Counted from the stretch's first letter, positions 43,131 through 52,568 are shown. The stretch is DNA of 64,000 nucleotides from CAZMGV01 sp964565925 (GCA_964565925.1 CAZMGV010000012.1:1-64000); one strand, 5' to 3'. Made by a program: numbers and translations. Notes: generated from the sequence alone by a model not told the origin.

Positions 43131-44108
43131 ATGGAAGAACGGATCCAGAAACTGCTCAGTAACGCCGGTATCGCCTCGCGGCGCGAGGCCGAGGAGTTCG
43201 TGCGCGCGGGCCGGGTCACGCTGAACGGACAGCCGGTCACCGAACTGGGCACCAAGGCCGACCCCTCGAAAGACGACCTGCGCGTCGACGGCGAGCGGGT
43301 GTTCTCCGGCCGGTCCGAATACTACATCCTCTACAAGCCCAAGAACGTCGTGACGACGCTCAGCGACGACGGCATGAACCGTCCGCACGTGGGCACGTTC
43401 ACGAAGATCCTGCCCAAGCGCGTGTTCCCCGTAGGCCGTCTCGACTTCGATTCGGAAGGGCTGCTGCTCCTGACCAACGACGGCGAGTTCGCCAACCGGA
43501 TCATGCACCCGCGCTACAAGGTGCCCAAGACCTACCTCGTGAAGATCAAGGGGCGGCCCGACGACCGCACGCTGCAGCGCCTGCGCAGCGGCATCATGCT
43601 GGACGACGGCCCGACGCTGCCCGCGCGCGTCGAGATCGCGCGCCCGACGCGCAACAACACCTGGCTCAAAATCACCGTCTTCGAAGGCCGTAACCGCATC
43701 ATCCGCCGCATGTGCGAACGGATGCGCTTTCCGGTGATCAAGCTGCACCGGGTCGCGGTGGGTCCCATCGGGCTCGGCAACATGGAGCCGGGGGACCTGC
43801 GCAAGTTCAACCCGAAAGAACTCGCCTACGTGAAGCATCTGCTTGCCATGACACCCGACCGCTCGGGCGAGCCGCCGCGGCTTGCTCCCACGCCGGTATC
43901 GAAACGCCGCACACTCCGTCACCGCGACCCGAGGGCGAAGCCGCCGTCGGGCAAGGGACGCAAAGGCGGCAAGCGTCCCGTCGGCGGACGCCCGGGACCG
44001 GCGCCGGCGACGGGACCGAGCTTGAAGGGCCGCGAGGCCACACGCCGGGCGGCGCTCGATGCCCAGAGTGGCCGGCCGGGCCGCGGTGACCGGGACGGCG
44101 ACGACTGA
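43131..44108 (+). CDS. RsuA/RluB-family rRNA pseudouridine synthase with basic tail
   Basis: The start is the ATG at 43131 because the S4 domain begins at once (MEERIQKLLSNAGIASRREAEEFVRAG). The catalytic Asp105 is in VGRLDFDSEGLLLLTNDG, and the KPKNVVTTLSDD and RNRIIRRMCE motifs match RluB/RluF-like enzymes. These isomerise one uridine of 23S or 16S rRNA; the target base cannot be told. From about residue 260 a long Arg/Lys/Gly/Pro tail (RKGGKRPVGGRPGPAPATG) extends the protein to 325 residues, probably for RNA contact. Upstream in-frame ATGs (43065, 43098) are less likely. Confidence 0.9.
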   Translation: MEERIQKLLSNAGIASRREAEEFVRAGRVTLNGQPVTELGTKADPSKDDLRVDGERVFSGRSEYYILYKPKNVVTTLSDDGMNRPHVGTFTKILPKRVFPVGRLDFDSEGLLLLTNDGEFANRIMHPRYKVPKTYLVKIKGRPDDRTLQRLRSGIMLDDGPTLPARVEIARPTRNNTWLKITVFEGRNRIIRRMCERMRFPVIKLHRVAVGPIGLGNMEPGDLRKFNPKELAYVKHLLAMTPDRSGEPPRLAPTPVSKRRTLRHRDPRAKPPSGKGRKGGKRPVGGRPGPAPATGPSLKGREATRRAALDAQSGRPGRGDRDGDD

Positions 44109-44211
44109 AACCGATCCCCGCACGGGGCAGCCCAAATATAAAGGCCCCGGATAACAGGCAGTTAACCTTCGGCTCTATTGACTCACCCGCCCGTATGTTG
44201 CATCCAGAGCG

Positions 44212-44287
<76 letters not shown>

Positions 44288-44301
44288 AAGATCTGAACGA
44301 A

Positions 44302-44332
44302 ACAGGGCCGGAAGTTCCGGCCCTGTTTTTTT
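44302..44332 (+). terminator. Intrinsic terminator after tRNA-fMet
   Basis: Stem ACAGGGCCGG/CCGGCCCTGT with a 5-base loop followed by eight T. It lies 15 bases after the tRNA CCA. An almost identical hairpin follows the next gene (45156). Confidence 0.9.
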
Positions 44333-44421
44333 GCGCCTTTTCCCCTAAACTTGCCGCATATATCTATTGTGACTCGGTTTCCGCGCCACGCGGGGACCGC
44401 CCCGGAGGGGGAGGAGATTTC

Positions 44422-45132
44422 ATGTCGCGCACACTGTTTTCAGGCCTGGCCCTTACCCTGCTGATCGCCGCCGGCTGTTCGTCGTCCGGCGGACCGACGA
44501 TCACGCTGAAAGCGAGCGGCAGCTCAACCGCCGCCGTCACATCCGCCTCGGAGAAGGTCCCTATCACCTACGTGAGCCCCAGCAGCCTCAAGGCGAAGAT
44601 CTACGAATTCTGGGTGTCGGACGATCCGCTCTGCACGAACCCCACTCTGGTGTTCTCCGACGACGCGGCGGCCTATTCCGACGTGATCACGGAACCGACG
44701 ATCGGAACGGGGTCGGCGGCCAACGGCACCTACCCCTGCCTCATCATGGTGTTCGACGATACCATCAAATACACGCCGGAATCGGGCATCACCACGCACT
44801 GCGTGGCGGAAACGGAATATTCCGGCGGCACCTGCCACGACGGAGAGAGCACGCTTCTTCCGGACGGCGGCGACGGCACCGAAACCGACTGCACCGACGG
44901 CGAAGACAAAGTGGCCTACTACTTCAGCACGGCCGTGGCGTCCGACATCGGCGGCGGCGCCGGGTTCCATCCGCCGGACGACCCGGACTCGCCCACCATG
45001 GGCGCGGTGCTCGATGGCGCGCTGGTCGTCGACGGCGACACCACCTCGACGATGTTTATCGACGCCACGAACAAGATCTGGGAAAACGGGGGCAACTGCG
45101 AGATGAGCGAGGCCGACTTCGGCTTCCGCTGA
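44422..45132 (+). CDS. Lipoprotein of unknown function
   Basis: The ATG at 44422 has a GGAGGAG Shine-Dalgarno, so the longer frame through the tRNA is not the start. The 236-residue protein has a signal peptide and lipobox AAGC at 15-18. The mature part is Ser/Thr/Asp-rich, with an acidic segment PDGGDGTETDCTDGEDK, several Cys spaced about 40 residues apart and no recognised domain. It probably sits on the outer membrane. The gene is bounded by two near-identical terminators, so it is a single-gene unit. Confidence 0.75.
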   Translation: MSRTLFSGLALTLLIAAGCSSSGGPTITLKASGSSTAAVTSASEKVPITYVSPSSLKAKIYEFWVSDDPLCTNPTLVFSDDAAAYSDVITEPTIGTGSAANGTYPCLIMVFDDTIKYTPESGITTHCVAETEYSGGTCHDGESTLLPDGGDGTETDCTDGEDKVAYYFSTAVASDIGGGAGFHPPDDPDSPTMGAVLDGALVVDGDTTSTMFIDATNKIWENGGNCEMSEADFGFR

Positions 45133-45155
45133 GCGCGGGTGGCTTCAGACAGAAA

Positions 45156-45185
45156 ACAGGGCCGGATTTCCGGCCCTGTTTTTTT
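45156..45185. terminator. Bidirectional intrinsic terminator
   Basis: Stem ACAGGGCCGG/CCGGCCCTGT with loop ATTT and seven T on the plus side, AAAA on the left. It can serve both convergent genes (44422-45132 on plus and 45196-45867 on minus). The stem is the same as at 44302, which suggests one is a copy of the other. Confidence 0.85.
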
Positions 45186-45195
45186 GGAAGTTAGT

Positions 45196-45867
45196 TCAAT
45201 CCGGTGGACTGTCCAGAACTGGATCATGTTTCAGCATCCATTCCGGCGCGGCATTGTCTAGGAGCCAGTCAGCCATAGTCCAGAACTTTCGGGCGTTCTC
45301 CGATTTCGACCGCCTCACCGAAACCCAGCAGTCGTAGGTAAGATAGCGAGGTCCGTCGGTCACCTCCACGAGGTGCGACAGTCCGTCCCATCCGTCATCA
45401 CATTCATCGCTCAGGTTTTCAGGGAACGACAACAATCCTCTCTGGACCAGTCCTTCTCCGATCTGTTTTGCACGTTCCTCATCTACGGGAGGTTGAAGCT
45501 GCTGGCCGCCCCAAAACTGCTTGTTGGTTGGGTCATACGTCACTCCGACCGGAGGATCTGTGTCCCGGAAGCGCATTTCAGCCTTGCCGGACTGCAGCGA
45601 CCAGTGACCGCCAATGCGCTTGAGATAGATAAGGTGCACGTACGGCTCCAGACCGAATCCGGACCAGAACCGGATTTCGAGATCGCCATCGGGAAGCTTC
45701 TGCGAATTGGCAACAGGAATGCCGAGTGCCTGCGCTGCAAACCTGACCCGCATATTCATGTCATTGCGGCTGCGGGAATGCCTGACACGAGGCTCGGCGC
45801 GATGGCACCCGGTACTAAGAATCAAAGCTATTGCCAGACAGACCAAGTAGGTGCGGTTGGAACTCAT
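45196..45867 (-). CDS. Lipoprotein of unknown function
   Basis: The 223 residues begin with a signal peptide ending in lipobox LSTGC (17-21). The mature part opens with an Arg/His-rich stretch (HRAEPRVRHSRSRND) and then forms a globular domain with LPDGDLEIRFWSGFGLEPYVHLIYLKRIGGHWSL and PRYLTYDCWVSVRR. I recognise no family. It lies 13 bases upstream of, and in the same direction as, hepT's end (hepT ends at 45881), so it is read after the toxin-antitoxin pair on the minus strand and might be cotranscribed with it. Confidence 0.65.
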   Translation of the reverse strand: MSSNRTYLVCLAIALILSTGCHRAEPRVRHSRSRNDMNMRVRFAAQALGIPVANSQKLPDGDLEIRFWSGFGLEPYVHLIYLKRIGGHWSLQSGKAEMRFRDTDPPVGVTYDPTNKQFWGGQQLQPPVDEERAKQIGEGLVQRGLLSFPENLSDECDDGWDGLSHLVEVTDGPRYLTYDCWVSVRRSKSENARKFWTMADWLLDNAAPEWMLKHDPVLDSPPD

Positions 45868-45880
45868 ATTACCAGTTCAA

Positions 45881-46216
45881 TCACGCCATCTGCTTCAGCA
45901 ACGCGCCTATCCGGACCCCCAGGTCCGGCAGTTCCTTTTCGATAATATCCCAGACGACTTCAAGGTTTACATCCTCATAATCGTGGATCAGCTTGTCGCG
46001 CAGACCCGACATGGATTTCCACGGAATTCCGGCCTGTTTCTTTTTCAGGTCCTCTGAAACCCGTTTGGCCGCTTCGCCGATAATCTCGAAGTTACGGACC
46101 ACGCCGTCCTGAATCAGGCGTGTTTTGAAGAACTGCTCACGTCCGGACGACGTATACTCCCTGATTTGCGCGAGACTGTCGGCAATATGGCTGATATTGA
46201 GCAGGTCGCTTTTCAC
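45881..46216 (-). CDS. hepT: HepT-like ribonuclease toxin (DUF86)
   Basis: The 111-residue all-alpha HEPN protein has the Rx4HxY motif RDKLIHDY (Arg73, His78, Tyr80), which carries RNase activity in HepT toxins. It overlaps its partner nucleotidyltransferase gene by 4 bases (ATGA), typical of the MntA-HepT module. In characterised systems the MntA partner inactivates the toxin by AMPylating a Tyr close to the motif. It would act in the cytoplasm and probably contribute to plasmid/phage defence or stress. Confidence 0.9.
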   Translation of the reverse strand: MKSDLLNISHIADSLAQIREYTSSGREQFFKTRLIQDGVVRNFEIIGEAAKRVSEDLKKKQAGIPWKSMSGLRDKLIHDYEDVNLEVVWDIIEKELPDLGVRIGALLKQMA

Positions 46217-46530
46217 AGCGATACGGCTTCAGCCAGCACGCGGTCGCGGATCGTCCCGTGGAGATGTCCGGCGCCGACGACCACATCGACTTTCCGGCCC
46301 AGCAGTTCTTCAAGGTCCTGGGCGAAGCCGATGGGGAACCACGGCGCCCGGCGGCTTCCCTGATCGACGATCAGATCGAGGTCGCTGTCGGGCCGGGCCT
46401 CTCCGCGCGCAATCGACCCGAACACGCGCAGGTTCGTTGCACCGTGCTTCTCGGCGACCGCGAGAATCTCCTTCCGGCGGGGAGCCAGAATATCGGAGAT
46501 TCCCAGACCTTTATGCGGAGCGGCTTTCAT
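46213..46530 (-). CDS. mntA: MntA-like minimal nucleotidyltransferase antitoxin
   Basis: A 105-residue protein with the nucleotidyltransferase motif GSIARGEARPDSDLDLIVD (Gly38, Ser39, Asp50 and Asp52). A third catalytic acid is plausible in KVDVVVG. It is the antitoxin of an MNT-HepT pair, transferring AMP to the toxin. It is read first, then hepT, with a 4-base overlap. The N-terminus (MKAAPHKGLGISDILAP) is usual for the family. Confidence 0.9.
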   Translation of the reverse strand: MKAAPHKGLGISDILAPRRKEILAVAEKHGATNLRVFGSIARGEARPDSDLDLIVDQGSRRAPWFPIGFAQDLEELLGRKVDVVVGAGHLHGTIRDRVLAEAVSL

Positions 46531-46571
46531 CTAAACAATTTTGACCGGAAACCGGCCCCCCGTAAAGCCCC

Positions 46572-47417
46572 TCACTCCTCGCCCGTAAACCGGGAGACGA
46601 GCTTCATGGTGAGGCGCGTGGCGCCGGGGATAAGCCGGTTCGCCTGGTAGCCCAGTTGCGCGGGGCCGCCCATGACGAGCAGTTCCTTGCCGGAGACGAC
46701 CGCTTCCACGACCGTCTTCGCCACCTTCTTCGCGTCGAGGACGCCGGGCACTTTCGAGACGATGCTGTCGATCTTGCCGTCGGTGGGGTCCAGCTCCGAA
46801 CCGCGCAGTTTCCCCTTGATCGAGAGGTTACGCACGAAGTTCGTCTCCACGGGGCCGGGACAGGCGCACACGACGTTCACGCCCCGGTGGCGCAGCTCGA
46901 TATTCAGCGATTCGGAATATCCGACGATGGCGTATTTGGTGGCGCAGTAGGGGGCCGAGAACGGCAGCGGGGTCACGCCCGCCGCCGAAGCGATGTTCAC
47001 GATCGTGCCCCGCTTGCGGTCCAGCATGGACTGGAGCACGGCGTTGGTCGCGTAGACGGCGCCCATCAGGTTCACGTCCACGACCCGGCGCCAGTCCTCG
47101 TTCGTGAACGCCTCGGCGCGGCCCAGCAGCCCGTAGCCGGCGTTGTTCACGAGGATGTCCACCGGCCCGTAGACGCTGACCGCCTGCCCGATGGCGCGGG
47201 TGACTTCGTGTTCATTGGCGATGTCGCACGCGACGGCGAGCGCGTCGCCGCCCCTGCTCCGGATCTCCGTGACGACTTCGTCGAGCAGTTCCTTTGTGCG
47301 GGCCGCGCAGGCGACGTTCGCGCCTTTTGCGGCGAACAGCAGCGCCATCTCGCGCCCCAGGCCCTTGGACGCCCCCGTGATAAAAACGTTGCGTCCCTTG
47401 AGCGACAGTTTTGCCAT
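46572..47417 (-). CDS. Short-chain dehydrogenase/reductase
   Basis: Start at the ATG 47417, preceded by GGGGGA. The 281-residue SDR has the cofactor motif GASKGLGRE (13-21), NNAGYG, the catalytic Ser in NIASAAG and YCATK (Tyr and Lys). It looks like the classical oxidoreductase acting on lipids or ketones; the substrate is not readable. It is isolated from its neighbours by a divergent promoter region toward the ABC exporter genes on the right. Confidence 0.88.
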   Translation of the reverse strand: MAKLSLKGRNVFITGASKGLGREMALLFAAKGANVACAARTKELLDEVVTEIRSRGGDALAVACDIANEHEVTRAIGQAVSVYGPVDILVNNAGYGLLGRAEAFTNEDWRRVVDVNLMGAVYATNAVLQSMLDRKRGTIVNIASAAGVTPLPFSAPYCATKYAIVGYSESLNIELRHRGVNVVCACPGPVETNFVRNLSIKGKLRGSELDPTDGKIDSIVSKVPGVLDAKKVAKTVVEAVVSGKELLVMGGPAQLGYQANRLIPGATRLTMKLVSRFTGEE

Positions 47418-47598
47418 GACCAAATCCCCCCTGATTTCTGACAATGCAAACCCTTCGTACCGGCGTTTTACGGGCACCGTCAAGGGGGCTTGACCGGCCC
47501 CGGGGAACTAATCACCTTGAAAGCCTGAATTTCCGCCTGATTCCCGGGCGGTGCGCGCCGGCTGACGACCGGAGAGCCAAGGACCCACGCCCCCCGCC

Positions 47599-49482
47599 GT
47601 GAACGAATCCCAGAACTCCCTTTACGCCTTCTATCTGAAGAAGTTCAGGTGGAAATACTCGATGGGCCTCGGTGCGCTCATCCTGGTGGACATGCTCGAC
47701 TGGGTGTCGCCGCTCATCATCATGAAGGCGATCGACACGATCACCGACGGACTGGCCGGCAAGCCCGCCGACGGCCGCACGCTCTGGTTCTGGGGCGGCA
47801 TGTACCTGCTGGTGCTCTCGCTCATGGGCGTGTTCCGGTGGGTGTGGCGGGAAGGTTTCATCTCGACCAGCCACCGGGTCGACCGGCACCTCAAGCGCTC
47901 GTTCTTCCGGCGGCTGCTCACCTACAGCCCGTCGTTCTTCCAGCGCCACCCGACCGGCGACATCATGTCGCGGGCGACCAACGACATGGAGACGACCCGC
48001 CTCGCCATGGGCGTGGGGTTCCTGATCTTCCTGGACGCGATCTTCTTCCTGATCGGCGTGCCGCCTATTCTGCTCTACCTTAACTGGAAGCTGGCGCTGA
48101 TCGTGTTCGCCCCGGCGCCGTTCCTGCCGTTCTTCATGTTCCGCATGGGGCGGCTGATCGACACGCGCACGACCGCCGCGCAGGAGTCCTTCAGCCAGAT
48201 GAGCGAGGTGGTGCAGGAATCGGTCTCCGGCATCCGCATCGTGAAGGGCTACGTGCAGGAGCCGCTGGTCCGAAAGCGGTTCGAAAAGGCGAGCGACCAG
48301 TACTTGAAGGAAAACATCCGGCTCGCGGGTCTCAACGCCGGGTTCATGCCCGTGCTCGAGTTCACCGCAGCCATCTCGACGATCCTGCTGATCGTCGTGG
48401 GCGGCATGAACGTGGTGACCGGCACGATGACGATCGGAACGTTCGTGGCGTTCCGGCAGTACATCAACAAGCTCGTGTGGCCGATGACGGCGCTGGGCTG
48501 GTCCCTGAACCTGCACCACCGGGGCCGGGCGTCGTCGCGCCGCGTGCTGGCGCTGCTCAGCGAGGTGCCCGAAGTCCGCGACCCGGTGCCGCCCGGGGTT
48601 CAGGAACTTGAGGCGAACGCTGTCCTGCCGCCCGAGGAACTCCTCGAGTTCGACACGAACACCTACCCGAAGCTGAAGGGCGAGATCGAGTTCCGCAACC
48701 TGTCGTTTAGTTATGGCGGCAAGCCAGGCAACGGAAACGGCCACGGAACGCTTCACGGAATAAGCCTGAAGGTCCCGGCAGGCCATTCGGTCGCCTTCGT
48801 CGGCCGGATCGGTGCCGGAAAGTCCACGCTCGTGAACCTCATTCCGCGCCTGTGGGCGGTGGAACGCGGGCAGCTCTACGTGGACGGCCGCGACATCAAT
48901 GACATTCCGGTCAAGCAGCTCCGGGGTTCCATCGGCATGGTTCCGCAGGACCCGTTCCTCTTCTCCGACACGATCGAGAAGAACGTGCTGCTGGGGATCG
49001 AGGCGTCGGAGCCCGTGCCCGAAGGTATTTCCAGTGAAGGGGCGCTGTCGGCGGAGCCCCGCGTGAAGGAAGCCGTCGCCCGCGCGCATATCGCCACCGA
49101 GATCGAGCGGATCCCGCAGGGCTACCGGGCGATGCTCGGGGAGCGCGGCATCAACCTCTCGGGCGGACAGAAGCAGCGGCTCACGATCGCCCGCGCCCTG
49201 CTGCGCGACCCGTCGATACTCATATTCGACGACACGTTGTCGGCAGTGGACGCCTCGACCGAGCGCGAGATTCTCGGCGAGATCCGCAGCGCGATCCGGG
49301 GCCGGACGTCGATACTGGTCAGCCACCGGATCTCGACCGTCGAGAACGCCGACCGCATCTACTACCTGGAAGACGGCCGGATCGTGGAAGAAGGCACCCA
49401 CGGCGAACTGATCCAGAAGAACGGCCGCTACGCCGAACTGTACCGCCGCCAGCAGATCGAGGAGACCCTCGAGGTGGCCTGA
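47599..49482 (+). CDS. ABC exporter half-transporter A (degenerate Walker B)
   Basis: This 627-residue exporter starts from a GTG and has an N-terminal six-helix membrane domain (about 20-320), then a nucleotide-binding domain. Walker A is GRIGAGKST (about 401), the signature is NLSGGQKQR, Walker B is LIFDDTLSAVD with Asp in place of the catalytic Glu (about 540-550), and the H-loop is LVSHRIST. This pattern of one weakened ATP site is usual in heterodimeric exporters such as TM287/288 and BmrCD. The second half follows after 17 bases. Its substrate is unknown; the linked radical SAM gene may be a clue. Confidence 0.92.
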   Translation: MNESQNSLYAFYLKKFRWKYSMGLGALILVDMLDWVSPLIIMKAIDTITDGLAGKPADGRTLWFWGGMYLLVLSLMGVFRWVWREGFISTSHRVDRHLKRSFFRRLLTYSPSFFQRHPTGDIMSRATNDMETTRLAMGVGFLIFLDAIFFLIGVPPILLYLNWKLALIVFAPAPFLPFFMFRMGRLIDTRTTAAQESFSQMSEVVQESVSGIRIVKGYVQEPLVRKRFEKASDQYLKENIRLAGLNAGFMPVLEFTAAISTILLIVVGGMNVVTGTMTIGTFVAFRQYINKLVWPMTALGWSLNLHHRGRASSRRVLALLSEVPEVRDPVPPGVQELEANAVLPPEELLEFDTNTYPKLKGEIEFRNLSFSYGGKPGNGNGHGTLHGISLKVPAGHSVAFVGRIGAGKSTLVNLIPRLWAVERGQLYVDGRDINDIPVKQLRGSIGMVPQDPFLFSDTIEKNVLLGIEASEPVPEGISSEGALSAEPRVKEAVARAHIATEIERIPQGYRAMLGERGINLSGGQKQRLTIARALLRDPSILIFDDTLSAVDASTEREILGEIRSAIRGRTSILVSHRISTVENADRIYYLEDGRIVEEGTHGELIQKNGRYAELYRRQQIEETLEVA

Positions 49483-49499
49483 AGGCCGCTACGGAAGCC

Positions 49500-51464
49500 A
49501 TGAGCGACAAGGCCAAAGCACGCGTGAAGGGCGGCGGCATCGCCGACGACCAGGTCCAGCTGGGCTGGAGCGACTCGCGTCTGGCGTGGCGGCTCATCCG
49601 TTATCTCAAGCCCTATCCGCTGCCGGTGGCGGGAGCGGCGCTGCTCACCTTCGCCATGACAGGCGTTCAGCTGGCGGCGCCGTACCTGGTCGGCCGGTTC
49701 ATCGACGACGTACTGTCGCCGGGCGGCCACGCCGCCAAGCCCCACGGCTGGTTCGGCCGGGCGATCGATCACCTGATCGGCGGCGCGTCGTTCGGCTCGG
49801 GCGCCGAGGGTGTGCACTTTTACGCCGTCGTCATCGCCTGCACATTCCTGTTCGGCCTTGTCGTGAACGTCGGCGCCACCTTCGTGCTCCAGTGGATCGG
49901 CCAGCTCGTCATGCGCGACCTGCGCAAGGAGATCTTCAGCCATGTGACCGAACTGCCGGTCACCTACTTCGACCGCAACCCCGTGGGCCGGCTCGTCACC
50001 CGCGTGACCAACGACATCGGAAGCCTCAATGAACTTCTGTCGGGCGGTTTCATCACGCTGATCCAGGACGTCTTCACCGTCACCGCCATTGTGACGGCGA
50101 TGCTGCTGCTCGATTTCAAGCTGTCGCTCATGTGCCTCGTGACGTTCCCCGTCCTCATTCTCGTCGTGAGGGAACTGACGAAGCGGATCCGTTTCCTGCT
50201 CCGCGAGGTGAAGCGGCTGATCGCGGTCATCAACTCGACCATCAACGAGAACGTGACCGGCATCAAGGTCACCCAGCTGTTCAGCCGCGAGCCCTACCAG
50301 GCGGACCGGTTCGACCGGCTGCTGGACGAATACCAGCTCCGCCAGATCCAGATGGTCCGCGTGACGAGCTACTTCCTCCCGACGGCGGCGGTGTTCTCGG
50401 GCATCCTCGTGATGCTGGTGCTGGGACAGGGTGGCAACCAGACGCTGGAAGGACTCACCACCGTCGGCACGCTGGTGACGTTCCTCGCCTACACGCAGCA
50501 GCTCTACCTGCCGATCCGGACCTTTACGGACAAGTACAACGTGCTGCTGCTGGCCATGGCGAGCGCCGAGCGGATCTTCACGCTGCTGGACGAACCGGCG
50601 GAGCAGGACCGCCCGGCAGGCAGTGCGCCTACGACGGTGCCCGTGGCGGTCACCCCGGCCTCACCGCAAACGCCGCTGGTGGAGTTCGACCATGTGACGC
50701 TGGACTACCGCGAAGGGGTGCGCGCGCTGGACGACCTGTCGCTGAAAATTCCCGCCCGTCAGGCGATCGCCGTCGTGGGCCCCACGGGCGCCGGCAAGAC
50801 GACCCTCATCTCCATGCTCGCCCGGTTCTACGACCACAGCTCGGGCGCGGTCCGCGTGGCAGGCCGGGACACCCGGGACCTGAAACGCGGCGAGCTGCGC
50901 AAGACGACCGGCGTCGTCCAGCAGGATGTGTTCCTGTTCTCCGGCTCGCTGGCCGACAACCTGTTCATTCCGGACTCGCTGCCCGAGGCCGAACGGACGG
51001 CGAAAGTCGAGAAGGTGTTCGGGGACCTGGGCTGCGAATCGTTCCTGCAGAAGCTGCCGCAGGGGGCAAGGACCCCCGTGCGCGAGCGCGGCAACAACTT
51101 CTCGGCCGGGGAACGCCAGCTGATCGCGTTCGCCCGTGTGCTGGTGGCTGACCCCGAGATTCTCATACTGGATGAAGCCACCGCCAACGTGGACACCGAG
51201 ACCGAGCAACTGATCCAGAAGGCGATCGAGGAGCTGACCAGAAACCGCACGTCGATCATCATCGCTCACCGGCTCTCGACGATCCTGCACTGCGACCGGA
51301 TCGTGGTGATGAACCGCGGCAAGGTGGTCGAAGACGGCCCCCACTCGGAGCTGGTGAAAGCGGGCGGCGTTTACGCGCGGCTGTATGAGCTGCAGTTCCG
51401 CGGACAGGAAGGCACGGCACCGGCGGTTGACGGAGCCGCCCCCGGCGGGATTCCGGCGCCGTGA
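49500..51464 (+). CDS. ABC exporter half-transporter B (canonical ATP site)
   Basis: The 654-residue partner of the previous half-transporter has six TM helices (about 30-330) and a full NBD: Walker A GPTGAGKTT (about 426), signature FSAGERQL, Walker B LILDEATANVD with the catalytic Glu, and IIAHRLST. Together they make one intact and one degenerate ATP site. The 3' end overlaps the radical SAM gene start (GTGA at 51461-51464), so that gene is translationally coupled. The C-terminal tail is Gly/Pro/Ala-rich. Confidence 0.92.
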   Translation: MSDKAKARVKGGGIADDQVQLGWSDSRLAWRLIRYLKPYPLPVAGAALLTFAMTGVQLAAPYLVGRFIDDVLSPGGHAAKPHGWFGRAIDHLIGGASFGSGAEGVHFYAVVIACTFLFGLVVNVGATFVLQWIGQLVMRDLRKEIFSHVTELPVTYFDRNPVGRLVTRVTNDIGSLNELLSGGFITLIQDVFTVTAIVTAMLLLDFKLSLMCLVTFPVLILVVRELTKRIRFLLREVKRLIAVINSTINENVTGIKVTQLFSREPYQADRFDRLLDEYQLRQIQMVRVTSYFLPTAAVFSGILVMLVLGQGGNQTLEGLTTVGTLVTFLAYTQQLYLPIRTFTDKYNVLLLAMASAERIFTLLDEPAEQDRPAGSAPTTVPVAVTPASPQTPLVEFDHVTLDYREGVRALDDLSLKIPARQAIAVVGPTGAGKTTLISMLARFYDHSSGAVRVAGRDTRDLKRGELRKTTGVVQQDVFLFSGSLADNLFIPDSLPEAERTAKVEKVFGDLGCESFLQKLPQGARTPVRERGNNFSAGERQLIAFARVLVADPEILILDEATANVDTETEQLIQKAIEELTRNRTSIIIAHRLSTILHCDRIVVMNRGKVVEDGPHSELVKAGGVYARLYELQFRGQEGTAPAVDGAAPGGIPAP

Positions 51465-52531
51465 AGAACCCGTTCAAGAAGAAAGAAACGCGCCTTCTGG
51501 GCCACGACGTTCCCCGGGGCCTTACGGTGGAACTGACCAGCCACTGCATGTACGACTGCGCCCCCTGCCCGCTCAACTTCTACACCGAAGAGGTGAAGCG
51601 CCGGCACCTGGACCTGGACCATCTGGAGAAACGGCTCAAAGAGCTGCCGCCGCTCGAGAAGATCGACCTCACGGGCTGGGGCGAGGCATTCCTGCACCCG
51701 GAGTTCGAGCGCGCCGTCGAGCTGGCCACCACCGCCTCCAACGACGTCACGATGACCACCGCCGGGCTGTTTCTGGACCGCGAACGCTCGAAGGTGCTGA
51801 TCGATCACGGCGTCAGCTACATCATGGTGTCGCTCGATGCCGCGGACCGCAACAGCTACAAGGCCTTGAAGCACAAGGACGATTTCAGCAAGGTGGTGGG
51901 CAACGTCGAGGCGTTCATGGGCGAGCGCACCCGCATGGGCAGGAGCCGCCCGCTGATCGCGCTCTCCTGCATCCTGATGCGCGAGACGCTGCCCGACTGG
52001 CACAAGATCGCCGAACTAGCCGCCGCGCTGAAAGTGGACCAGCTCGTCTTCAAGGCGCTCGTGCCGATGAACCCGTCGGAGCTGAAGTCGTCGCTGCACC
52101 ACCGGTTTTATTCGGCCGTCGAGGCGCCCGCACTGGACCCGGCGGAGGAACTCGACCGTTCGGTCAAGACGGCCACGGCCGCCGGTGTGGAAGTGGCCGT
52201 GTTCAACGAGTGGGGCGAACCGGCGACGCACCCGTGCATGGCGTACGGTGACGAGCGGCCATACCTCAAGGCCGACGGCGGGCTCGCCCCCTGCTGCATG
52301 CTCGCCTATCCGCTGGAGCGGCCGCTGCGCGACGGCGCTTCCGTCCAGAGTCCGCCGCTCCTGTTCGGCAACTGGTTCGAGGAGTCCATCGAATCGATCT
52401 GGCAAAAACCCGAATACGTGAAGTTCCGCGAGCAGCTCACGCTAAAAACCCCCGGCACAGCTTGCCGCGATTGCCCGGTCAACCATATCTTCCGTCTGGC
52501 GGTTCATTCACCCGAACCCGCGACGGGGTAG
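51461..52531 (+). CDS. Radical SAM/SPASM-type enzyme
   Basis: The 356-residue protein has the radical SAM motif CMYDCAPC (Cys29, 33, 36) binding a 4Fe-4S cluster. GWGEAFLHP follows, then a C-terminal SPASM-like cluster region with CCMLAYP and CRDCPVNH. SPASM enzymes modify peptides or proteins (RiPP maturation, anSMEs) or carry out MoaA-like steps. It starts from a GTG overlapping the exporter stop, so modification and export may be linked. I searched the neighbourhood for a small precursor peptide with no convincing hit. The substrate is unknown. Confidence 0.85.
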   Translation: MKNPFKKKETRLLGHDVPRGLTVELTSHCMYDCAPCPLNFYTEEVKRRHLDLDHLEKRLKELPPLEKIDLTGWGEAFLHPEFERAVELATTASNDVTMTTAGLFLDRERSKVLIDHGVSYIMVSLDAADRNSYKALKHKDDFSKVVGNVEAFMGERTRMGRSRPLIALSCILMRETLPDWHKIAELAAALKVDQLVFKALVPMNPSELKSSLHHRFYSAVEAPALDPAEELDRSVKTATAAGVEVAVFNEWGEPATHPCMAYGDERPYLKADGGLAPCCMLAYPLERPLRDGASVQSPPLLFGNWFEESIESIWQKPEYVKFREQLTLKTPGTACRDCPVNHIFRLAVHSPEPATG

Positions 52532-52568
52532 GCGGCCGGCGGGCGGACGATTTTGCAAGACTGAACGA

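Noticed and set aside
42558..44135. Minus-strand open frame of 525 residues
   Set aside because: Antisense to the pseudouridine synthase gene, which has complete motifs.
47490..47598. Small precursor peptide for the radical SAM enzyme in front of the exporter
   Set aside because: I found no start with a Shine-Dalgarno and no Cys/Ser/Thr-rich core. The gap only holds the exporter leader.
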